Shown: positions 4,551 through 8,668 of the stretch, one piece after another | Layout: each line of letters starts with the position of its first letter | Position numbering within the stretch: the first letter of the stretch is position 1 | Assembly: GCA_029004655.1 (NCBI GenBank) | Contig: JAQVYP010000073.1 | Location: 1 to 8,668, forward strand | Source: Oscillospiraceae bacterium | GTDB taxonomy: Bacteria; Bacillota; Clostridia; Oscillospirales; Acutalibacteraceae | Length of the DNA: 8,668 bases | Direction of reading: 5' to 3' | Notes under the pieces: model-generated | What the model saw: only the letters and a program-made list of their open reading frames with translations | Databases searched by the model: none | Told to the model about the DNA's origin: nothing | Position numbers and translations under genes: made by a program

Positions 4551-5630
4551 TTATTCAGCACAAATTGGCTGAGTATGGTCACAGTATTCACATACTGTTC
4601 TTCCATCGACCTTAATATATAGATTTGGCAAATAATGCTCGTGATTTGTGATACATCTTGGGTTGCAGCAACACTTATCACTGTTTGATTCGGGACGGGC
4701 ATCCAATTTCTTTTCACTGTTTTCAAGCATATATAAAATCAAAGCCATTCTGGCATACATACCATATTCCGTTTGATCAAAATATACCGCCCGACTATCA
4801 TCGTCAACTTCATAGTCAATTTCATCAACACGAGGAAGCGGATGAAGTATCTTTAATCCGTATTTTGCCTTTTTCATTTTTTCTTTATCTAGGACGAAAA
4901 CACCTTTTTGATTTTTATAATCTTCATCGCTCTCAAAACGCTCACGTTGTATTCTGGTCATATAAAGAACATCTATTTTACTTATTGAGTCCGAAAGACT
5001 TATTGATTCGCTATATTCGCATCCGGCATTTATAACAATTTGCTTAAGATAATCCGGAACGTTAAGCTGAGGAGTGGAAATGAATACGAATTTATTGTTT
5101 TTATATCTAACTAAAGATTTGATTAGTGAATGAACAGTTCTTCCATTCTTTAAATCTCCGCAAATACCAATTGTAAGATTGCTTAGTGTGCCTTTAGTAT
5201 TAATTAGTGTAAACAAATCTGTTAGGGTTTGGGTGGGGTGGAGGTGACCACCATCTCCGGCATTAATCACATTGCAGCGTGAAAATGTTGAAGCTGCCTG
5301 CGCTGCACCCTCGCATGGGTGCCTTATAACAATCAAGTCGGCATAGTTGCTGACAACACGAACAGTGTCACGCAACGACTCTCCTTTTGACACTGAAGAG
5401 CTATCCGGGTTATCAAATCCAACAAGCTTTCCACCTAGTTTAAGCATAGCGGATTGAAATGACATTTGAGTGCGAGTTGACGGCTCATAAAACAATGTGG
5501 CCATTATTTTACCGTGACCGCTATCACAAAAGTACTGCGGATGCTTCATTATTACCTTTGCTAAATCCAGTATATCCTTAAGCTGATCAGACGAAATGGA
5601 ATCAAGATCAATCAAGTGCCTTGTGGACAT
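4551..5630 (-). CDS. pyrB: Aspartate carbamoyltransferase with C-terminal PyrI-like zinc tail
   Basis: This 359-residue enzyme condenses carbamoyl phosphate with aspartate, the committed step of pyrimidine synthesis. The catalytic part (about 1-308) has all main motifs: carbamoyl-phosphate loop FYEPSTRTQMSF (47-58, STRT 51-54), SKGES (81-85), RHP (103-105), HPTQT (131-135), DLKNGRTVHSL (159-169) and HPLPRVDEID (263-272). Ordinary PyrB chains end near residue 310. This one adds about 50 residues with C321-x4-C326 and C347-x2-C350, including NPRCITNHE and VCEYC. That is the zinc-site spacing of the PyrI regulatory chain, but the PyrI nucleotide-binding domain is absent. ATG 5628-5630 has AAGGGGG 7 bases upstream. 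The gene is first in a short operon with the DUF4364 gene. The leader is only about 30 nt, so PyrR-type attenuation seems excluded. Confidence 0.95.
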   Translation of the reverse strand: MSTRHLIDLDSISSDQLKDILDLAKVIMKHPQYFCDSGHGKIMATLFYEPSTRTQMSFQSAMLKLGGKLVGFDNPDSSSVSKGESLRDTVRVVSNYADLIVIRHPCEGAAQAASTFSRCNVINAGDGGHLHPTQTLTDLFTLINTKGTLSNLTIGICGDLKNGRTVHSLIKSLVRYKNNKFVFISTPQLNVPDYLKQIVINAGCEYSESISLSDSISKIDVLYMTRIQRERFESDEDYKNQKGVFVLDKEKMKKAKYGLKILHPLPRVDEIDYEVDDDSRAVYFDQTEYGMYARMALILYMLENSEKKLDARPESNSDKCCCNPRCITNHEHYLPNLYIKVDGRTVCEYCDHTQPICAE

Positions 5631-5668
5631 TAATTTGCCCCCTTAATTATGCATTATATTCATTACAT

Positions 5669-5697
5669 ATTATAAATCTAAATAAAAAAATTTACAA
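5669..5697 (-). promoter_or_regulatory. Promoter of the pyrB-DUF4364 operon
   Basis: On the minus strand TTGTAA (5692-5697) and TATAAT (5669-5674) are 17 bases apart. Transcription would start near 5662, about 32 bases before the pyrB ATG. Confidence 0.65.
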
Positions 5698-5734
5698 GTA
5701 AAACATAATAATTGATATAAACTTCAGCATAATA

Positions 5735-5763
5735 TTGAAAAGATTCTGTTTTTGTAATATAAT
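5735..5763 (+). promoter_or_regulatory. Promoter of the coiled-coil protein gene
   Basis: TTGAAA (5735-5740) and TATAAT (5758-5763) are separated by 17 bases, a near-consensus sigma-A promoter. It lies 33 bases before the TTG start and is divergent from the pyrB promoter. Confidence 0.75.
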
Positions 5764-5795
5764 AACTATGTAGTATATAAAAGGTGGTTTTGTGA

Positions 5796-6479
5796 TTGCG
5801 GAAAAAGTATTTATTAAATGAAATTAAAATGCTGATTGAACAAAACAAAGAATTGCAAATCAAGATAAATGAATTAAATAAATCAATTAAGGAACGAGAT
5901 AGTAAATTAGAATCAATTAACACTACTATTGATAATGATGAAATAATAGATAAGGAACAAGACGACAACTTAGAATCAATTAGCTCGAATACGATTGATA
6001 ATTATGAAATCACAGAATTGTATAATAAAATCGAGAGCATGGAATCCTTAATCGATCAAATGACACGCGAATCTAATGACGACAAGGAAAAAATCAACCA
6101 ACTTATATCTTTACTCGAAGAAAATCAATTAAATGACGAACCTTATCAAGCAATAGAAACCACAGAACAAAAAGAAATATTTAAAAATAATGATGAATTC
6201 TTTACGCCAACAGATTTTGGGAAAGAAATAAATTATGCCTCAACTCAAATTGGAAAGGTTATTGTTAAGATTTCTGATTTTTGTAATAATATGGTTTCTA
6301 CTAATGACCAAAATGCCAGAGAACTTATCAACTTAGCGTTAGGTCGCGGCGAAGTGTTCAAAGCTGATGTTATGAATGTTCTGCAATCAAACGCGTCATT
6401 TAATGATAAAGAAAGCATAATAGAGGATAAAATCAAAGATGTTGATTCCTACATAACAAGCCTTTATGGCCAATTGTAG
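5796..6479 (+). CDS. Hypothetical coiled-coil protein
   Basis: I do not recognise this 227-residue protein. Residues about 5-112 are strongly charged and heptad-like (NEIKMLIEQNKELQIKINEL, then ELYNKIESMESLIDQM), suggesting a long coiled coil. It contains a short internal duplication: LESINTTIDNDEI (38-50) and LESISSNTIDNYEI (59-72). A Glu/Gln-rich linker leads to a C-terminal domain (about 135-227) of predicted helices (INYASTQIGKVIVKISDFCNNM and ARELINLALGRGEVFKADVMNVL). There is no signal peptide or membrane segment, so it is probably cytoplasmic. The start is TTG 5796, with AAGGTGG (5781-5787) 8 bases before it; the nearby GTG at 5792 is in another frame and soon hits a stop. A good promoter upstream and a terminator downstream mark a single-gene unit. 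A structural, septum-associated or chromosome-associated role is conceivable but unsupported. Confidence 0.8.
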   Translation: MRKKYLLNEIKMLIEQNKELQIKINELNKSIKERDSKLESINTTIDNDEIIDKEQDDNLESISSNTIDNYEITELYNKIESMESLIDQMTRESNDDKEKINQLISLLEENQLNDEPYQAIETTEQKEIFKNNDEFFTPTDFGKEINYASTQIGKVIVKISDFCNNMVSTNDQNARELINLALGRGEVFKADVMNVLQSNASFNDKESIIEDKIKDVDSYITSLYGQL

Positions 6480-6552
6480 AATCTCTGTTGATCTTATTTA
6501 ATAAATAATGCATTAATAGGCTTTTGAAATTTAAACCAATTCTAAAAATAGC

Positions 6553-6600
6553 AACCGCCCCGCACTACTCTTGAAGTGCAGGGCGGTTACTGTTTTGTTT
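6553..6600. terminator. Bidirectional terminator between the coiled-coil gene and the SDR gene
   Basis: AACCGCCC (6553-6560) pairs with GGGCGGTT (6581-6588), and after one mismatch GCACT pairs with AGTGC around an 8-base loop. TGTTTTGTTT follows on the plus strand and a short T tract on the minus strand. It lies between two convergent genes and can serve both. Confidence 0.85.
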
Positions 6601-6605
6601 ATAAA

Positions 6606-7340
6606 TTAAATATAAATACCACCGTTTGTGTTGAGAACCTGCCCCGTAATAAAGTTGGAATCTTCGCTGCTTAAAAACAGAATAGATTTTGCAATGTCGG
6701 TTGGATCACCAATACGGCCAAGAGGAGTCTCTTGCATTAAAACAGTTAAATCATCAACGGACAGGTTGGCGTTCATTCTAGTTTGGATAACACCGGGTGC
6801 AACACAGTTAACTCGAATACCGCTTGGACCGACTTCTTTTGCTAACGCTTTTGTCATGCCGATGAGTCCGGCTTTGGCGGCGGAGTAGGGGACTTCACAA
6901 GATGCTCCGGTCTCGCCCCAAACAGACGAAATATTAATTATGTTGCCACTGTGACGTTTAATCATTGCGGGCAATACTGCTTGACAGCAATTAAATGCGC
7001 CTGTTAAATTTGTTGCTATAACATTATCCCATTCCGCATTGCTAATATCGGTAAAAAGCTTTTGCTGAGCTATTCCGGCGTTGTTAACCAAAACATCAAT
7101 TTTTCCAAATTGACGGACTGCATTATCAACCATTTTTTCGACTTGTGAACGACTTCTGACATCTGCCTGCAATGCAATAACAGAATGGCAGTTGTCTGAC
7201 AAAGAGTTTTTAAGGAGAAGGGCAGCTTCACTTGAATTATTATAATTTATAATTACATTATAATTATGCTCTGCAAAAAGGATTGCAGTTGCTGCACCGA
7301 TACCGTTAGAACTTCCGGTGATTAATACGGTACTATTCAT
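6606..7340 (-). CDS. SDR family oxidoreductase (FabG/YmfI-like)
   Basis: This 244-residue classical short-chain dehydrogenase/reductase is NAD(P)H-dependent and probably cytoplasmic. The Rossmann motif TGSSNGIG is at 8-15, NNAG at 86-89 and the catalytic tetrad at N111, S139, Y152 and K156. It ends in GQVLNTNGG, typical of 3-oxoacyl-ACP reductase (FabG)-like enzymes. The segments NNAGIAQQKLFTDIS and GASCEVPYSAAKAGLIG resemble the Firmicutes YmfI group, which includes the EF-P 5-aminopentanone reductase. FabG proper is the alternative; no fatty-acid or efp genes are in view to decide. ATG 7338-7340 was chosen because GAGGTGA (7346-7352) lies 5 bases upstream; a GTG at 7347-7349 overlaps that site. 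It is a single-gene unit divergent from proC. Confidence 0.9.
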   Translation of the reverse strand: MNSTVLITGSSNGIGAATAILFAEHNYNVIINYNNSSEAALLLKNSLSDNCHSVIALQADVRSRSQVEKMVDNAVRQFGKIDVLVNNAGIAQQKLFTDISNAEWDNVIATNLTGAFNCCQAVLPAMIKRHSGNIINISSVWGETGASCEVPYSAAKAGLIGMTKALAKEVGPSGIRVNCVAPGVIQTRMNANLSVDDLTVLMQETPLGRIGDPTDIAKSILFLSSEDSNFITGQVLNTNGGIYI

Positions 7341-7369
7341 TACAGTCACCTCATTTAATTTTTATTATC

Positions 7370-7398
7370 AGTATATCATATTACTAAAAAAATTTAAA
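7370..7398 (-). promoter_or_regulatory. Promoter of the SDR gene
   Basis: On the minus strand TTTAAA (7393-7398) and TATACT (7370-7375) are 17 bases apart, about 30 bases before the ATG. The -10 is good and the -35 moderate. Confidence 0.55.
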
Positions 7399-7424
7399 TA
7401 ATTATTATTGAGAAAGGGAAGTTG

Positions 7425-7532
7425 CTGACACAAGGTGTTGTTGACATAACGCTAAAATATATCTAGTTCTTGTGGTTAACATAATACGTTTACATAACAT
7501 TTTAACGTAAAATTTTTTGGCTGTTGACATAA
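7425..7532 (+). repeat. Five direct copies of a TTGACATAA-like motif
   Basis: CTGACACAA (7425), TTGACATAA (7441), TTAACATAA (7476), TTTACATAA (7489) and TTGACATAA (7524) all lie on the plus strand in the spacer between the SDR gene and proC. Starts are spaced 16, 35, 13 and 35 bases. The second and fifth copies share an extended TGTTGACATAAnGCT. The last copy contains the -35 of the proC promoter. The set looks like a regulator-binding array, but no known family is recognised. Confidence 0.55.
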
Positions 7533-7552
7533 AGCTTTGAAAGGTGTATAAA
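7524..7552 (+). promoter_or_regulatory. Promoter of proC
   Basis: TTGACA (7524-7529), a perfect -35, and TATAAA (7547-7552) are 17 bases apart. Transcription would start near 7559, about 36 bases before the TTG start codon. Confidence 0.8.
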
Positions 7553-7594
7553 TATATATGGTGCTTTTTATAAGATAAATAAGGGGTTTTTTAA

Positions 7595-8398
7595 TTGCAT
7601 AACAGTGTCGGATTTATAGGTTCAGGTAATATTGCTTCGGCAATAATTGCTGGTGCAATCAAATCGGGTTACATAATGCCTAATAAAATCTACATATATG
7701 ATCTTGATGTAGCGAAAAGTGAAAAGCTATCTATATATGGTATTAATGTTTGTGAAACTACAAAACAATTATTAGATAATTGTCAGTTTGTTTTTTTGAC
7801 TGTAAAGCCTCAGGTTTATGGTGCTGTATTAAATGAAATAAAGCCATTTATTACAGCTGAAAAATGCTTAGTCGATGTTGGTGCCGGTGTTACGATTAAA
7901 TTTGTAAAAGACACAATCGGTTTCGACTGCAAAGTAATTCGTGTTATGCCTAATACACCATTAATGTATTCAATGGGAGCCACCGCTCTTGTTAAAGAAC
8001 TTCCTGTCTCAGATGATGAGTTCGAATTTATAAAAGGCTTTTTTGATGCTAATGGTATTACTTGTGTTGTCAAAGAAGATTTAATAGACGCCATTACAGG
8101 AGTAAGCGGCAGTTCTCCTGCGTTTATTTTTAGATTTGCAAGAGAAATGATTCGCGCTGCCGTTGATAACTCTATGCCCGCTGATGATGCTAAAAAAATG
8201 GTTCTTCAGACTATACTCGGAAGCGTTATCATGATGCAACAAAGTGAGTTGTCTCTTGACGAACTCATTAAAATGGTTGCTTCTCCAAACGGAACAACCG
8301 AAGCCGGTCTAAAGTCGATGGATGAGACTAATTTTGACGGTGCGGTTTATAATGCAGTTGACTCTGCTGTAAAGCGCTCTCATGAACTTAAAAGATAA
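7595..8398 (+). CDS. proC: Pyrroline-5-carboxylate reductase
   Basis: This 267-residue enzyme reduces 1-pyrroline-5-carboxylate to proline with NAD(P)H, the last step of proline synthesis; the length is normal for the family. The N-terminal Rossmann domain begins VGFIGSGNIASAI (5-17), followed by VKPQ (70-73) and RVMPNTP (116-122). The C-terminal helical dimerisation domain has TGVSGSSPAF (168-177) and the signature SPNGTTEAGL (230-239). Start codon TTG 7595 is supported by AAGGGG (7581-7586) 8 bases upstream and by the immediate start of the Rossmann strand; no later ATG would keep it. It has its own promoter with an unusual direct-repeat array upstream. The next gene follows after 64 bases with no terminator, so partial co-transcription is likely. 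Confidence 0.96.
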   Translation: MHNSVGFIGSGNIASAIIAGAIKSGYIMPNKIYIYDLDVAKSEKLSIYGINVCETTKQLLDNCQFVFLTVKPQVYGAVLNEIKPFITAEKCLVDVGAGVTIKFVKDTIGFDCKVIRVMPNTPLMYSMGATALVKELPVSDDEFEFIKGFFDANGITCVVKEDLIDAITGVSGSSPAFIFRFAREMIRAAVDNSMPADDAKKMVLQTILGSVIMMQQSELSLDELIKMVASPNGTTEAGLKSMDETNFDGAVYNAVDSAVKRSHELKR

Positions 8399-8409
8399 CA
8401 GGTATATTT

Positions 8410-8458
8410 AGTCCAAGCCTTTCATAGAATCAATTAGAATCTAATTCTATGGAGGACT
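8410..8458 (+). promoter_or_regulatory. Inverted repeat covering the ribosome binding site of the last gene
   Basis: CATAGAAT (8423-8430) pairs with ATTCTATG (8444-8451), and AGTCC (8410-8414) can extend the stem with GGACT (8454-8458). The right arms overlap the Shine-Dalgarno GGAGG (8451-8455), so the fold could limit translation of the downstream gene. There is no T run, so it is not a terminator. Confidence 0.45.
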
Positions 8459-8462
8459 TTAT

Positions 8463-8668
8463 ATGAGACGGACAAACTTTAGGAAAATCGGCAGAAGTGA
8501 AATTTTAGAATCGATAAGCGCAAATAAAAGTTTACTGTTTATTTTTGGATTATTTATTCTTTCTCTTTTTTGTGGCGCTGTTATTATTAAATCTGCAAAT
8601 GAGACTGTTAGTAATTTTGTTAAAAGTATATTGGATTCATACATATCAAAACGTAGTGTTAATTCCTT
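8463..8668 (+). CDS. SpoIIM-like membrane protein, N-terminal part (runs off the window)
   Basis: The first 68 codons are present and the gene continues beyond the window. A short basic N-terminus (MRRTNFRKIGRSEIL, SISANKS) precedes one strong hydrophobic segment at about residues 24-43 (LLFIFGLFILSLFCGAVIIK). A polar stretch follows (ANETVSNFVKSILDSYISKRSVNS). This layout and the wording resemble clostridial stage II sporulation protein M family members, which help drive engulfment with SpoIID and SpoIIP. The visible part is short, so the assignment is tentative; another integral membrane protein remains possible. ATG 8463 has GGAGG 7 bases upstream. It follows proC closely on the same strand. 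Confidence 0.6.
   Translation, partial: MRRTNFRKIGRSEILESISANKSLLFIFGLFILSLFCGAVIIKSANETVSNFVKSILDSYISKRSVNS

Noticed and set aside
4658..5035. Plus-strand open frame of 125 codons inside pyrB
   Set aside because: It is antisense to strongly conserved PyrB motifs, lacks a ribosome site, and its translation is low-complexity shadow sequence.
5631..5668. PyrR-type attenuator or riboswitch in the pyrB leader
   Set aside because: The leader after the inferred start is only about 30 bases, contains no hairpin with a T run and cannot hold an antiterminator.
5678..5968. Minus-strand open frame of 96 codons overlapping the coiled-coil gene start
   Set aside because: It is Ser/Leu/Ile-rich sequence antisense to the coiled coil, covers both divergent promoters and has no ribosome site.
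7425..7532. CRISPR array or tandem-repeat locus
   Set aside because: The repeated unit is only about 9 bases and the spacing is irregular; it resembles operator sites, not CRISPR repeats.
8459..8644. Minus-strand open frame of 61 codons at the right edge
   Set aside because: It is antisense to the SpoIIM-like reading frame, which has a better ribosome site and family resemblance.

Overview
The window is AT-rich DNA from an endospore-forming member of the Clostridia (Bacillota). The evidence is a spoIIGA-sigE pair, a partial SpoIIM-like gene, a DUF4364 gene, strong purine-rich ribosome binding sites and frequent TTG starts. An Oscillospiraceae/Ruminococcaceae-type organism fits best, but this is inferred from gene flavour and not proven.

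Layout. Positions 1-687 hold a small VOC-fold (glyoxalase-like) gene followed by a hairpin terminator. Positions 688-1198 hold no gene. They contain a 156-bp MITE-like inverted-repeat element with a GC-rich core, tandem terminator-like hairpins, and the probable Spo0A-dependent promoter of the spoIIG operon. SpoIIGA (1199-2056) and pro-sigma-E (2068-2784) follow as a two-gene operon that ends in an elaborate bidirectional hairpin. An XRE-type regulator (minus strand) lies divergent to a tRNA-Thr(CGT) with a near-consensus promoter. Downstream of the tRNA is an IS200-type element reduced by deletion: it keeps both end hairpins and the translation-blocking leader, but tnpA stops just after the HUH motif. 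The element abuts the 3' end of a minus-strand pyrB-DUF4364 operon. This PyrB carries a C-terminal zinc-ribbon tail resembling that of PyrI. Divergent from pyrB is an unrecognised coiled-coil protein gene. A shared terminator separates it from a FabG/YmfI-like SDR gene on the minus strand. The SDR gene is divergent to proC, and the spacer between them carries five direct copies of a TTGACATAA-like motif. ProC is followed by the start of a SpoIIM-like membrane protein that runs off the window.

How the genes work together. SpoIIGA is the membrane protease that activates pro-sigma-E in the mother cell. PyrB catalyses the committed step of pyrimidine synthesis, and ProC the last step of proline synthesis. 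The other genes are single-gene or two-gene units set off by terminators and divergent promoters. No single large new system is evident. The features most worth a second look are the PyrB zinc-tail fusion, the TTGACATAA array upstream of proC, the MITE-like element, the deleted IS200 and the unrecognised coiled-coil gene.
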